DNA of 59,744 nucleotides from Ferrithrix thermotolerans DSM 19514 (GCA_945906305.1 CAMDQT010000021.1:1-59744), one strand, 5' to 3'. Positions 16,762 to 26,211 are shown, counted from the first letter of the stretch. Made by a program: numbers and translations. Notes: generated by a model not told the origin, from the sequence alone.

Positions 16762-17491
16762 GTGCGCGGTCGCTTCGACGGACCTCGAGGCGTTCAGCGA
16801 AAGTCTCGGTCATCGCTTCGGTGATCTGTCGATCCTCGAGCAGGCCTTCCGCCATCGTTCCTGGTGCGGGGAGCACGGCGGGCCATCCAACGAACGGCTG
16901 GAGTTTCTGGGCGATTCGGTGCTCGGCCTCGCGGTTACCGATTTTGCCTACCATCGCTACCCCGACCTTCCCGAGGGCGCTCTGGCCAAGATCCGTGCGT
17001 CGGTCGTCAGCTCCGCCAGCCTTGCGGTGGTGGCCACCGAGTTGGGACTCGGTGCCTACCTCCTGCTCGGCCGAGGTGAGCAGAGCACCGGAGGACGCTC
17101 GAAGGCATCGATCGTGGCCGACGCGGTCGAGGCGGTGATCGGCGCGGTGTACGTTGACGCGGGCTGGGAAGCAGCCCGATCGGTGGTGCTGAACCTGGTA
17201 CAGGACCGTGTCGTGCGAGCCGCCGAGGGCGGCGCGGTTCTCGACCACAAAACTCGGTTGCAGGAACTTGTGGCCCGAAGCTCGGGCCATTCGTTGCGCT
17301 ATGAGATGACCGAGGATGGTCCGGACCACGACAAGGACTTCGTGGCCAACGTCCTCGTTGGCGAGGAGCCCATGGGTACCGGAACCGGTAAATCGAAGAA
17401 ACAAGCGCAGCAGGCCGCCGCCGGGGATGCCTGGGCGCGGCTTGTCCGCGATCGCGGAGAGAGAACGGACGTCGATGCTCGAACTACCTGA
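16727..17491 (+). CDS. rnc: Ribonuclease III
   Basis: About 254 residues. It cleaves double-stranded RNA in rRNA and mRNA processing. The signature NERLEFLGDSVLGLAV, the second acidic cluster DAVEAVIGAVYVDAGW and a C-terminal double-stranded RNA-binding domain (from about residue 180, ending GKSKKQAQQAAAGDAW) are intact. The start is uncertain: no start codon lies in frame after the acpP stop, so translation must begin inside acpP, at ATG 16727 or TTG 16742. The 3' end overlaps the fpg-like gene by 17 bases. Confidence 0.93.
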   Translation: MPSTTLSDASAECAVASTDLEAFSESLGHRFGDLSILEQAFRHRSWCGEHGGPSNERLEFLGDSVLGLAVTDFAYHRYPDLPEGALAKIRASVVSSASLAVVATELGLGAYLLLGRGEQSTGGRSKASIVADAVEAVIGAVYVDAGWEAARSVVLNLVQDRVVRAAEGGAVLDHKTRLQELVARSSGHSLRYEMTEDGPDHDKDFVANVLVGEEPMGTGTGKSKKQAQQAAAGDAWARLVRDRGERTDVDARTT

Positions 17492-18287
17492 GATCGAGAC
17501 CTTGCGCCGTGAGACCGAACGCGAGGTTGGCGGCCGCAAGCTCAAGGCAATCACCGTGCTGGAGGACCGTCTGGCCGCGGGCATCTCCGCCGCGGACCTT
17601 GATCAGGTCGACGGGGCCAAGGTCAGTGCCATCAAACGCCGACGCGGGAACTTGGTCTGGAATCTCGACAACGGCAACCGGTTGTTGCTCGATGTCTCGC
17701 GCGGCATCGCGCTGCGCCGGGCCAAGGGCGATGAGCCCACCGCGATGGAGTTCACCTTCACCCAGGGTGGTCCGCTACGGGTTCTCGCTGGAATCGGCGA
17801 CCCCAAGCTTGACCTGCTCACCGTGGCGGAACTCGACGCCAAATGGCCCCCTACGGGTGCAATCGATCTGGCTGAACAGGCGGTGTCCTGGGTGGTGTTC
17901 GCCCGCGCCTTCGTGGGCAACGGTGGCCCGTTGCGATCGCTGTTGACCTCCCCATCAATGGTCGAGAGCATCGGCGCACTGTATGCCGATGAGATCTTGT
18001 GGCAGGCCGGGCTGCGCCCGGACCGGCGGGCGGACAAGCTCGGATCCCAAGAACTGCGTCGGCTGTACCGCGCCGTCGCCGAGGTCTTGCACGATGCGCT
18101 CAAAGCTGGTGGGACAACGACGTCGGCGAACGGGTTCACCGATCTTGGCGGCAAGGCGGGCGGCTATCAGGACAGCCTTGAGGTCTGGGGGCGGGATGGC
18201 CTGCCCTGTCGTCGTTGTCGTGGCACCGTCGGGGTGGAGAAGTTCGAGGGCAAGCCCACGTTCAGGTGTGCCGACTGCCAGGTCTGA
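17475..18287 (+). CDS. Fpg/Nei-family protein lacking canonical catalytic residues
   Basis: 270 residues at the position of fpg (after rnc, before smc). The fold is complete: N-terminal domain, helix-two-turn-helix SIGALYADEILWQAGL, and a zinc finger with CRRC and CADC. Most functional positions differ from MutM/Fpg: the nucleophile Pro2 is Leu (MLELPEIE), the Lys of RRxKYL is Asn, the HLGMSG loop is missing, DPRRFG is replaced by DPKLDL, the Asn of GNIYA is Ala, and the zinc-finger Arg is Lys. Glu3 and Glu6 remain. It may be a non-glycosylase DNA-binding protein or a glycosylase using the Leu amino group, as NEIL3 uses Val. Confidence 0.8.
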   Translation: MLELPEIETLRRETEREVGGRKLKAITVLEDRLAAGISAADLDQVDGAKVSAIKRRRGNLVWNLDNGNRLLLDVSRGIALRRAKGDEPTAMEFTFTQGGPLRVLAGIGDPKLDLLTVAELDAKWPPTGAIDLAEQAVSWVVFARAFVGNGGPLRSLLTSPSMVESIGALYADEILWQAGLRPDRRADKLGSQELRRLYRAVAEVLHDALKAGGTTTSANGFTDLGGKAGGYQDSLEVWGRDGLPCRRCRGTVGVEKFEGKPTFRCADCQV

Positions 18288-18296
18288 CCATCGTGG

Positions 18297-18309
18297 GACG
18301 CGCCGCGTC
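18297..18309. terminator. Palindrome between convergent fpg-like and phosphatase genes
   Basis: GACGCG-C-CGCGTC is a 13-base perfect inverted repeat in the 26-base gap between two convergent stops. There is no T-tract. It is a candidate bidirectional terminator. Confidence 0.35.
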
Positions 18310-18313
18310 GGGG

Positions 18314-19033
18314 TCAGTAGCTCTCGAGCGGGTCGCTGTCCATGACGAGGTGATGGACCTCGTTGATCGACTGCACGGAGCGAACATCGCCGAGGGCTCG
18401 CACCCGGTGGGTGGAGGCGTGCGCAGGGCGGAAGAACATGGCGGTGGACAACCCGAGAATTTCGCCGAGGTAGGCATTGATGACACCTCCGTGGCAGGCC
18501 ACCACAATGGTTCTTGCCGGGTGCCCAGTCACAATGCCTTCGATGATGTTGACCACGCGGTGACGAAACTCGTCGTTGCGTTCGCTGCCGGGATACACGT
18601 CCCAGCTCCGGTGGCGCACGAAGCGTTCTCGGGCGCCGCGGAGAACCAGCTCGTCGAGAACCTCCGTCGGGTGCGCATCCTGAGGAAGGTCGCGGAACAT
18701 CTCAATCTCGCGGAGGTCGTCGACGACTTGCACCTCAAGTCCATGATGGCTGGCGATGGCCAGCCCGGTGTCATGGGCCCGGACCAGCCTCGAGCTGTAC
18801 ACCGCATCGATGCGACGCGAGGCAAGGGCGAGCCCAACTGCCGCCGCTTGGCGTCGACCAATTTCGGACAACGGCGGGTCTACCCACTCCGACACCGTCG
18901 AGGTGGTCGGATCAGGCCAGACCTGCTGACCGTGGCGCACCAGGATCAGTTCGGTGATGTCCTCGATATTGGTGAGGAAGGCCCGGTCCAAAGGGGTTGG
19001 CTGCTTCGGCATTGCGGCGGGGGTCGAAGTCAT
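18314..19033 (-). CDS. Histidine phosphatase family protein (phosphoglycerate-mutase-like)
   Basis: 239 residues. The catalytic motif LILVRHGQQ and a second essential His in VACHGGVINAYLG are both present, with the intermediate YSSRLVRAHDTGLAIA and the acid in DDLREIEMFRD. It is an acid-phosphatase or cofactor-dependent mutase fold; the substrate is not predictable. The reading frame is open far upstream, but the ATG at 19033 gives a normal-sized N-terminus; a second ATG seven codons in is possible. It is divergent from smc across 169 bases in which no clear promoter was seen. Confidence 0.85.
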   Translation of the reverse strand: MTSTPAAMPKQPTPLDRAFLTNIEDITELILVRHGQQVWPDPTTSTVSEWVDPPLSEIGRRQAAAVGLALASRRIDAVYSSRLVRAHDTGLAIASHHGLEVQVVDDLREIEMFRDLPQDAHPTEVLDELVLRGARERFVRHRSWDVYPGSERNDEFRHRVVNIIEGIVTGHPARTIVVACHGGVINAYLGEILGLSTAMFFRPAHASTHRVRALGDVRSVQSINEVHHLVMDSDPLESY

Positions 19034-19202
19034 CGCCACCCAGCATGCCCGGGCTGGGCCACTGGCACCAACGCCGCCGCGGTCCGTCGTTGATGGAAGG
19101 CCCCGGTAGGGGTGAGCGACTAGGTTCTGCGTTGGCCAAGTGGGTGTCGTACCGGGTCGCCACCGTGGCGTGCCGTCGGTTCTGGGAGCGTCGAGACCGA
19201 CC

Positions 19203-22200
19203 ATGTTCCTGAAGTCTCTACAAATCCGCGGCTTCAAGTCCTTCGCCGACAAGGCATTGCTGGAACTGGAGCCAGGTATCACCGTCGTTGTCGGACCGAA
19301 TGGGTCGGGCAAGTCGAATGTGGTCGACGCCATCGCCTGGGTTCTTGGCGCCCAGGCACCGACGTCGGTCCGCTCCCAGAAGATGGACGACGTGATCTTC
19401 GCTGGCACCACCCGGCGGGCGGCCCTGGGACGGGCCGAGGTGTCGCTCACCATCGACAATTCGGCCGGCCTGTTGCCGGTCGATTTCACCGAGGTCACCA
19501 TCACCCGCACGCTGTTCCGCAGCGGTGACAGCGATTACGCCATCAACGGGGTGTCCTGCCGTTTGCTGGACATCCAGGATCTGCTCTCCGATGCCGGGGT
19601 CGGACGCAACCAGCACGTGATCGTGTCACAGGGCCAGATCGACGCCATTCTCAATGCCCGGCCCGAAGAGCGCCGTTCAATCATCGAGGAAGCCGCTGGC
19701 ATCTTGAAGTACCGCCGGCGCAAAGAACGGGCCGAGCGCCGCTTGGCCGGTGCTGAGGGTGATCTGGCCCGGGTGAACGACCTCCAACGCGAGCTGCGCC
19801 GCCAGCTTCGCCCGCTGGAGCGGCAGGCCGAAGCGGCGCAGCGTCACGGCGCACTGGCGGCTGAACTCGCGGCATTGCGTTCCTTTCTGGCGGGGCAGGA
19901 ACTGCAGGCCCTACGCGTCCGCCTCGAGGCGGTCACGAGCCGTCGGGCGCAGGCCACCGAACTCGCCGGTTCCCTGTCGAGCCGGCTGGCCCGGCTGGAT
20001 GCCGAGATTGTTTTCACCGAGGCCGAGCTTCACCGTCACGGCACCGGGGAGGTCACCGATCTACTGGCCCGTTTCGACACCGCCCGGGAACGGGCGCGCG
20101 GCCTTGATGCGGTGCTCGCTGAGCGTCGCCGCAGCGCTCATCGGCTGGCTTCGCTACGTATCGACGACGATCCGGTCGGGGCACTTGGCGATGAACTCGA
20201 GGTCGTCGCCGAGGCATCCGAGGACGCCACGACCCGTTTCAAGGGTCTTGAGCCGTTGCGGGTGGAGGCCGTCGAGATCGAGGCCAGGGTGCTGTCCGAA
20301 CGCGAGGCACTGCTCGCGCCTTCCGGCGGCGGCGTCGATCCTGTCCTGGCCCGAGCGGCCGAGGTACGGCGGGAGTTGTCGGCGCTGCGCTCGGGTCTGG
20401 ACCGATCCGGCGGGGAAGTGGGGCGGCTTCGTGACCGGGAACGGGCCCTCGCGTCCCGCTTGGTCGAGGCCGAGACCGAACGCGCCCATCACGACGGTAG
20501 CGAGGCCGATGCGGACACCATCGAGGACGAACTGGGGCGCACGGTCGAACGCGCCAAGGTGTCGCGGCAGCTCACCGAGGATGAGCTGACCCATGCCGAA
20601 GAGAACCTGCGAGAGGCCCAGGCCAGCTGGCGTGGGACTCAGGCCCGGGTCGAGGTGTTGGCGACCGCGCTTGAAGCGGCGCGTGCCCGAGCCGGTGCCG
20701 CTCGGCTTAGCCAGCTCGATGGAGTCTTGGGCACCTTGCTTGACGCCATCGACATCGACGTTGGCTGGGAAGGCGCATTCGAGGCCGCGGCGGGCGAAGC
20801 CCTAACCGCGGTCGTGGTACACGATGCTGACGTGGCCCGAGTGGCGTTGGGTTTGCTGTCCGCGTCGTCACAGGGCGGAGCGGTGCTTGCCGCCGGCCAT
20901 GGAAGCGGCCAGTCCACGGCCGCGGTGGCCGCGGCCTGGAGCGCGGTGGGCGAGCCGATCCGTCCCCATGTTCGTGCCCGGCGGCCCGAGGTCGACGCGT
21001 TGCTCGACACCCTGCTCGCCGACGCAGTCCGCGTCGGTGGAGAGTGGACGGCGGCGTTGAATGTCGCCGAGCGTCACCCGCAGGTCGTCGTGGTCACCGA
21101 TCAGGGTGACCGGTTCGGTCCGCAAGGGTGGCGAGTCGGCAGCTCCAGTACCGGGGTCACCGGCGCCATGCTCGAAGAAGCCCGGATCCAGGCGGAGTCT
21201 GCCTCGCTCGCGGTGGATCCGGCTCGACAGGCCATGGAAACGGCGCGGAGCCAAGCCAAGGAGTCGCGATCAGTCCATGAGCAGGCGGTGAGAGCGTCGG
21301 ATGAACATGCGGCCCGGCGTCGAGCGGCGGCCGTGGCCCTACAACGGGCCGAAGTCGCAGTGGCCGATGTGCAACGCGACCTGAGCACGGTGTCGGGCCA
21401 GCTGAGCGCAATCGACGAACGCAATCAGCGGGATCGGCTGCGCCTGGGCGAACTTGAGGAGCTGACGGCCAGCCTCGACGCGGCCGAAAGTGACGAAGCG
21501 GCGCGGGCGTCGGCGCGGGCGGCCGCCCAGGCCGATCTCGACCGTCGCCGGTTGGAGGCCGGTCGGGCGCGCATGGACCTTGAGGTGGCGGTGGCCCAGG
21601 TGTCCCAGCAGATGCAGGGTCTAAGCGAGCGTCGCCTCGACCTGTTGCGCCGCTTGGAACTCACCCGTGTTTCCCGCCAGGACGCCGCACAAGAGCGGGA
21701 ACGAGCCGAGCAGCGCCTCATCGTGTTGGAGCGGTTCGCGGTTATCGTCGAGGCGTGGGCGGGGCGCCTTTCGGTGGGTGCGGAGTTGTTGCACGCCGAA
21801 CGTCGACGCCTCGCCGAAGCGGCACGCGAGGTCGGCGGACAACTTGACGCCAAGCGCCGCGACCGCGCTGCGCTGCACGGCGCGATGGACGGCCAACGTG
21901 AGCTTGCGAGCCGGGCCGAGTTGGAACAGGCTGAGGTCAGCGTTCGGCTCGAATCCCTGCTCGAGCGCATCGCCCGAGAACTACCTTTGCCGGCCGCTCC
22001 GCTTGACGCTCTGAGCTGTCCGCCGTTGCCGGAGGGAGTGAGCGCCGCGGCTCGGGTCACTGATCTGGAGCGGGAGGTCGCGTCACTGGGGCCAATCAAC
22101 CCGCTCGCGGTTGAGGAACACCGCGCGCTCGAGGAACGCAACGCCCATATCGAGGACCAGGTCGCCGACGTCAAAGCGACCGCCCGGGAGTTGCAGAAGG

Positions 22201-22688
22201 TCATCAGGGCGATCGACGAGGAGATCAGTACTACCTTCTTCGCGGCTTTCGCTGATGTCTCCGCCCATTTCGAGCGGCTGTTCGCGGTGCTGTTCCCCGG
22301 CGGTACCGGCGCGCTGCGGTTGACGACCCCCGACGATTTGCTCAATACCGGAATCGAGGTCGAGGCCAAGCCTTCGGGCAAGAATGTGCGCAAGTTGTCC
22401 TTGCTGTCCGGTGGCGAGCGCTCGCTCACCGCCCTCGGGCTGCTCTTCGCCATTTTCCGCAGTCGGCCCTCCCCGTTCTACGTGATGGACGAGGTCGAGG
22501 CGGCCCTCGATGACGTCAACCTCCGACGGTTCCTCGGCCTGCTCGACGAGTTCCGCCAAGAGGCCCAACTGCTGGTGGTCAGCCACCAAAAACGCACCAT
22601 GGAAATCGCCGATTGCCTGTACGGCGTGTCGATGAAGCCGGGTGAGAGTTCGAAAGTGGTCAGCGAGCGTCTGCGATCGGTGAGCTGA
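19203..22688 (+). CDS. smc: Chromosome partition protein SMC
   Basis: 1161 residues, close to the usual length. SMC forms the ring-shaped condensin that compacts and separates chromosomes. Walker A GPNGSGKSN is at residues 31-39, followed by a long coiled coil, a hinge near residues 500-660 (LDGVLGTLLDAIDIDVGWEG onwards), a second coiled coil, the ABC signature LLSGGERSLTALGL (about 1068) and Walker B VMDEVEAALDD (about 1092). ScpA and ScpB are not in the window. In many Actinobacteria ftsY follows directly; here 8 kb of other genes intervene. Confidence 0.98.
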   Translation: MFLKSLQIRGFKSFADKALLELEPGITVVVGPNGSGKSNVVDAIAWVLGAQAPTSVRSQKMDDVIFAGTTRRAALGRAEVSLTIDNSAGLLPVDFTEVTITRTLFRSGDSDYAINGVSCRLLDIQDLLSDAGVGRNQHVIVSQGQIDAILNARPEERRSIIEEAAGILKYRRRKERAERRLAGAEGDLARVNDLQRELRRQLRPLERQAEAAQRHGALAAELAALRSFLAGQELQALRVRLEAVTSRRAQATELAGSLSSRLARLDAEIVFTEAELHRHGTGEVTDLLARFDTARERARGLDAVLAERRRSAHRLASLRIDDDPVGALGDELEVVAEASEDATTRFKGLEPLRVEAVEIEARVLSEREALLAPSGGGVDPVLARAAEVRRELSALRSGLDRSGGEVGRLRDRERALASRLVEAETERAHHDGSEADADTIEDELGRTVERAKVSRQLTEDELTHAEENLREAQASWRGTQARVEVLATALEAARARAGAARLSQLDGVLGTLLDAIDIDVGWEGAFEAAAGEALTAVVVHDADVARVALGLLSASSQGGAVLAAGHGSGQSTAAVAAAWSAVGEPIRPHVRARRPEVDALLDTLLADAVRVGGEWTAALNVAERHPQVVVVTDQGDRFGPQGWRVGSSSTGVTGAMLEEARIQAESASLAVDPARQAMETARSQAKESRSVHEQAVRASDEHAARRRAAAVALQRAEVAVADVQRDLSTVSGQLSAIDERNQRDRLRLGELEELTASLDAAESDEAARASARAAAQADLDRRRLEAGRARMDLEVAVAQVSQQMQGLSERRLDLLRRLELTRVSRQDAAQERERAEQRLIVLERFAVIVEAWAGRLSVGAELLHAERRRLAEAAREVGGQLDAKRRDRAALHGAMDGQRELASRAELEQAEVSVRLESLLERIARELPLPAAPLDALSCPPLPEGVSAAARVTDLEREVASLGPINPLAVEEHRALEERNAHIEDQVADVKATARELQKVIRAIDEEISTTFFAAFADVSAHFERLFAVLFPGGTGALRLTTPDDLLNTGIEVEAKPSGKNVRKLSLLSGGERSLTALGLLFAIFRSRPSPFYVMDEVEAALDDVNLRRFLGLLDEFRQEAQLLVVSHQKRTMEIADCLYGVSMKPGESSKVVSERLRSVS

Positions 22689-22748
22689 GCGACGTCGAGG
22701 CGCTGAGGGCCACGAGTGACGGTCCGACACGCATCGCCGCGCTTGGGT

Positions 22749-23702
22749 TCAGGGCAGGCGGCTGAACCAAAGCAGCGAGAGGGTCGCGGCCACGAACAGT
22801 GCCCCTATTGCCCCGGCCACGAACCAGGCGCCGATTTCCCGCTCGGCTTCTTCGTAACCGATTGAGGACCCGATATCGGCATAGACTTTCTTGAGCTGCT
22901 CGGCTGTGGCCGCGGTGAAGAACGTACCGTTGGTCCTCTCGGCGATCTCCCGGAGGGCATCTTCATTGACCGGCACGCTGACCCGACGGTCCTGGCCCGG
23001 CACCACAATGGTGCCGGTGGCGGTACCAAAGGCAATGGTCGAGACCGCAATGTCACGCTCGAATGCCACGGTGGCTGCGACCGAATCGGGCCGGCCGGCG
23101 GTGGTCTCGCCGTCGGACATCAGGATGACCCGGGCCGGCGTTGGCTCAGCGCCGTCGCCTGCGGCGACGCTGTCGATGGCCTGTATGGAGGCGAATATGG
23201 CTTCACCGATGGCCGTGCCCTGGTCGAGGTGTAACCCTTGGATGGCCAACTTGACCGCGTCGTGGTCCTCGGTGGGTGACACCACAACGCTGGCGATGCG
23301 GTTGAACGAGACGAGACCGACGTTGATCTTGTCCGGTAGGAGCTCCACGAAGGATGCTGCCGCCTCTTTGGCGGCGTCGAACCGATTGGGTGCCACATCC
23401 TCCGCCATCATCGACAGCGACGTGTCGATGGCAACGATGATCGTGGCCCGTTCCCGGGGGACGTTTTGGATCGTCGCCGGTCGGGCCAGGGCGATAACCA
23501 GGCTACCCAATGCCAACAGCAGCGCGGCCGCGGGGCCATGGCGTCGCCAGCCTGGACGGTGGGGGGCGATCGTGTCGAGCAGCTCGAGGTTGGTGAAGCG
23601 CACGGCGTAGGCAGTGCGCCGCCTTTGAGCGAGGAGATAGAACACCGTGAGGGCGGCCACCGCGGCCAGTAGCAGCAGCCAATGGGGGGCGATCAGGATC
23701 AT
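22749..23702 (-). CDS. VWA-domain membrane protein (BatA-like)
   Basis: 317 residues. Two transmembrane helices lie at the N-terminus (about 3-22 and 57-77), followed by a von Willebrand A domain whose MIDAS motif is DTSLS (about residue 92) with a later Thr and Asp (MSDGETTAG), and a third membrane helix at the C-terminus (about 290-311). This is the Bat/aerotolerance architecture, with the VWA domain outside the membrane. It is the last gene of a leftward operon after moxR and DUF58, joined by an ATGA overlap. The role is unknown. Confidence 0.88.
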   Translation of the reverse strand: MILIAPHWLLLLAAVAALTVFYLLAQRRRTAYAVRFTNLELLDTIAPHRPGWRRHGPAAALLLALGSLVIALARPATIQNVPRERATIIVAIDTSLSMMAEDVAPNRFDAAKEAAASFVELLPDKINVGLVSFNRIASVVVSPTEDHDAVKLAIQGLHLDQGTAIGEAIFASIQAIDSVAAGDGAEPTPARVILMSDGETTAGRPDSVAATVAFERDIAVSTIAFGTATGTIVVPGQDRRVSVPVNEDALREIAERTNGTFFTAATAEQLKKVYADIGSSIGYEEAEREIGAWFVAGAIGALFVAATLSLLWFSRLP

Positions 23703-24691
23703 GGCTTGCTCCGGGAAATGTGCGCGGCACGTTCACGGCGCAGGGCGATGAATCGGATCAGGTCCTTCAGCCAGTCGCGGTCGGTGCGAAGAACCAGGTG
23801 GTCGGCTCCACTGGCGCGAAGGTGGGAGGCGATGGTGGCCCGCTGGGCCGTGGCCGCCTCGGCATAACGGGCCCGGAGCTTCGCCGAGGAGGTTTGGACC
23901 TCACGGCGCCGCCCGGTTTCAGGATCTACGAGGGTGAGAACGCCAACCGCGGGCAACTCGAGCTCGCGGGGGTCGATGACCTCGATGGCCAAGGTCTCGT
24001 GGCGGGCAGCGAGTCGGGTCATTGGGCGGGACCAGTCGTCCGCGGCGAGGAAGTCGGAGATGACCACGGCCAGACCGCGACGGCGATGCAGGGCGCTCAA
24101 ACGTTCGATGGCTGCTCCGAGTTCGGTACGACCCACCGAAGCGCCTGGCGCGGAGGCAGAAGCGGAAGCGGCAGGAGTTGGGGTGGTCGCCGCCCGGTGC
24201 AACATGGTGAGCAGGTGGCTGCGGCCCCTTCGGGCGGGAAGCACCTCGGGCCGGTCCGAGCCACCGGCCAACACCGCGCCGATCCGGTTCCCGGCTCGAG
24301 CGGTGAGAAAGCCCACGCCGGCCAAAGCGATCAGGGCCAGTTCCCGCTTCAGGTAGAGGGCCGTACCGAAGTCGAGACTGGGGGACTGGTCGAGCAGCAC
24401 CCACGTCTCGAGTTCTCGGTCCGCGATGGTCTCGCGGACGTGGGCATCGAGGCTGCGGGCCGTCACGTTCCAGTCGATGCGGCGGACATCGTCACCGGGC
24501 TGGTAGCGGCGGGTCTCTCCGGGCTCCGTGCCGTGACCTGGTACTAGGCCTCGGTAGTCGCCCTGGAGGACTCCGTCGAGGCGACGGTTCACCAGCAGAT
24601 CGAGTCGCCGTAGGACCTCGGCCGGGCCAGCCTGGCCGAAGGCCAGGCCGTAGGGATCCACTCGTGAAGCGGAGCGGCCGGTGCGGCTCAT
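23699..24691 (-). CDS. DUF58 domain-containing protein
   Basis: 330 residues. The family hallmark RRYQPGDDVRRIDWNVTARS lies near residue 58 and precedes a VWA-like fold with LLDQSPSLDFG in the place of a MIDAS. No N-terminal membrane helix is visible, so it is probably cytoplasmic and acts with MoxR, which is thought to remodel VWA partners. The ATG at 24691 overlaps the moxR stop by four bases, and its own stop overlaps the VWA gene. A much longer in-frame extension upstream is ignored because of this coupling. Confidence 0.9.
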   Translation of the reverse strand: MSRTGRSASRVDPYGLAFGQAGPAEVLRRLDLLVNRRLDGVLQGDYRGLVPGHGTEPGETRRYQPGDDVRRIDWNVTARSLDAHVRETIADRELETWVLLDQSPSLDFGTALYLKRELALIALAGVGFLTARAGNRIGAVLAGGSDRPEVLPARRGRSHLLTMLHRAATTPTPAASASASAPGASVGRTELGAAIERLSALHRRRGLAVVISDFLAADDWSRPMTRLAARHETLAIEVIDPRELELPAVGVLTLVDPETGRRREVQTSSAKLRARYAEAATAQRATIASHLRASGADHLVLRTDRDWLKDLIRFIALRRERAAHISRSKP

Positions 24692-25896
24692 GATCCGCTG
24701 GCCGCTTGATCTGTCGGTGTGGCGCCGGTCTCCGGCGACTCGGAAAACCCGATTGGGGCAGGAGGTGGGGGCGGAAGGACCGTGCGAACCGGGGGCGCAT
24801 ACTGTTCGGCACCGACCGTTGGAGTGGGTTCGGGGGTGATGCGAGGGGTCTGCGCCCGGTAGGGGTCCTCGGTCGGCGGCCACAACCTCTGCGCGGTCGG
24901 AGCAAAGCTGGTTGCCTGGTAGGGGTCCTGACTCGGTGCCACGCGTGGTGCGGGAATCGTGGAGAGGATGCGCGCCGTGATCTGGTCGACGTGCAGGCCC
25001 TGGGCGAGTGCCTCGTAGCTCAGTACCAGCCGGTGACGCAGGATCTCAGGCGCCACGTCGAACACGTCTTGGGGCAGGCTATAACGCCGTCCTCGCATCA
25101 AGGCCAGACCGCGAGCAGCAGCTACCAGTCCGAGGCTGGCACGGGGGCTCGCCCCGTACTCGATGAGTTCGCTGAGTTCGCCCAGGCCGTACTGTTGCGG
25201 AGATCGGGTGGCGAGCACCAGGTTGACGGCGTAGTCGACCACCCCGCGGTCCACGTACACGTTCTTGGCCGCCTCCTGCAAGGTCCTGACGGCGTCTGGA
25301 TCGAGGACTTGGCGTGGCACCGGTGGGTGTACGCCCATCCGGTTGACGATCTCGACTTCTTCCGCCGGAGTGGGGTACCCGACGGTGACCTTCATGAGGA
25401 AACGGTCACGCTGTGCTTCGGGGAGGGGGTAGACGCCCTCGTGTTCCACCGGGTTCTGCGTCGCCAACACCAGGAAGGGCCGGGGTACCTCGAAGGTGCG
25501 ACCGCCGATGGATACCTGGTATTCGGCCATCACCTCCAGCAAGGCCGATTGCACCTTGGCCGGGGCTCGGTTCACCTCGTCGGCGAGCACGAAGTTGGCG
25601 AAGATCGGTCCGAGCTCTACGTCAAACTTTTCGGTCTGGGTCCGGTAGATTCGGGTGCCGACGATGTCGGCGGGCATGAGGTCGGGGGTGAACTGTATGC
25701 GGGTGAACGATCCGCCCGACACCGTTGCGAGCGTCTCCATGGCCAAGGTCTTGGCTAAACCGGGTACGCCTTCGAGGAGGCAGTGGCCTTGGGCGAGCAG
25801 ACACACGAAGAGTCTTTCGAGCGCTCGTTCCTGGCCGACGATCACCCGTTTCATTTCAAACAGGGCGGTCTCGAGTTGCTTGGCCTCGGGGGTCAT
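24688..25896 (-). CDS. moxR: MoxR-family AAA+ ATPase
   Basis: 402 residues. Walker A EGVPGLAKT, Walker B LADEVNRAP, sensor 1 LATQNPVEHEGVYPLPEAQ and sensor 2 are intact. MoxR ATPases act as chaperones that mature or activate VWA partners, and here DUF58 and VWA genes follow in the same operon with four-base overlaps. The last 80 residues are Pro/Thr-rich, contain the doublet QDPYQATSF/EDPYRAQTP, and look disordered; this tail is longer than usual. The ATG at 25896 starts at the normal family N-terminus. Confidence 0.95.
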   Translation of the reverse strand: MTPEAKQLETALFEMKRVIVGQERALERLFVCLLAQGHCLLEGVPGLAKTLAMETLATVSGGSFTRIQFTPDLMPADIVGTRIYRTQTEKFDVELGPIFANFVLADEVNRAPAKVQSALLEVMAEYQVSIGGRTFEVPRPFLVLATQNPVEHEGVYPLPEAQRDRFLMKVTVGYPTPAEEVEIVNRMGVHPPVPRQVLDPDAVRTLQEAAKNVYVDRGVVDYAVNLVLATRSPQQYGLGELSELIEYGASPRASLGLVAAARGLALMRGRRYSLPQDVFDVAPEILRHRLVLSYEALAQGLHVDQITARILSTIPAPRVAPSQDPYQATSFAPTAQRLWPPTEDPYRAQTPRITPEPTPTVGAEQYAPPVRTVLPPPPPAPIGFSESPETGATPTDQAASGS

Positions 25897-26211
25897 GGCC
25901 GATTCGGTGGTGGTGGAGAAAGGGACGTTCAACGTCGTGTCCTTTTTCGGTAGGCCCCTGGTAGAGCGGGTGAGTGTGCGGTCGGGCACGGTCCCCGGCG
26001 GTCCTAGCAATGTCGAGTGGTACTTCGGTACCCAATCACTGCACGGCGAAGGCAGAGGTAAAGGATCGACTTTGCTCGTCGGGGGCCACGTTGGCAACAA
26101 GGTCATCACGCTACGGTTCGCCACCGACTATGACCTCTACGTTAGGGCCGTTGTCGGGGACCGGCCCGTTAGGTGTGGGACCGCTCACGGAAAGGGAATC
26201 CAGGTAGCGAG
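25897..26211. promoter_or_regulatory. Divergent regulatory region between moxR operon and response-regulator operon
   Basis: This 315-base gap contains no credible gene. It holds a perfect 13-base palindrome GACGTTCAACGTC (25924-25936), 28 bases upstream of the moxR start, and a GGTAC-TTCG-GTACC hairpin (26019-26032). The first is a good operator candidate; the second has a stable UUCG tetraloop on the rightward transcript. No convincing -35/-10 pair could be assigned. The adjacent response regulator is an obvious candidate for binding here. Confidence 0.45.

Noticed and set aside
24688-26124. An N-terminal extension of MoxR up to 26124
   Set aside because: The extension is low-quality sequence inside the divergent regulatory region; the ATG at 25896 begins at the normal MoxR N-terminus.
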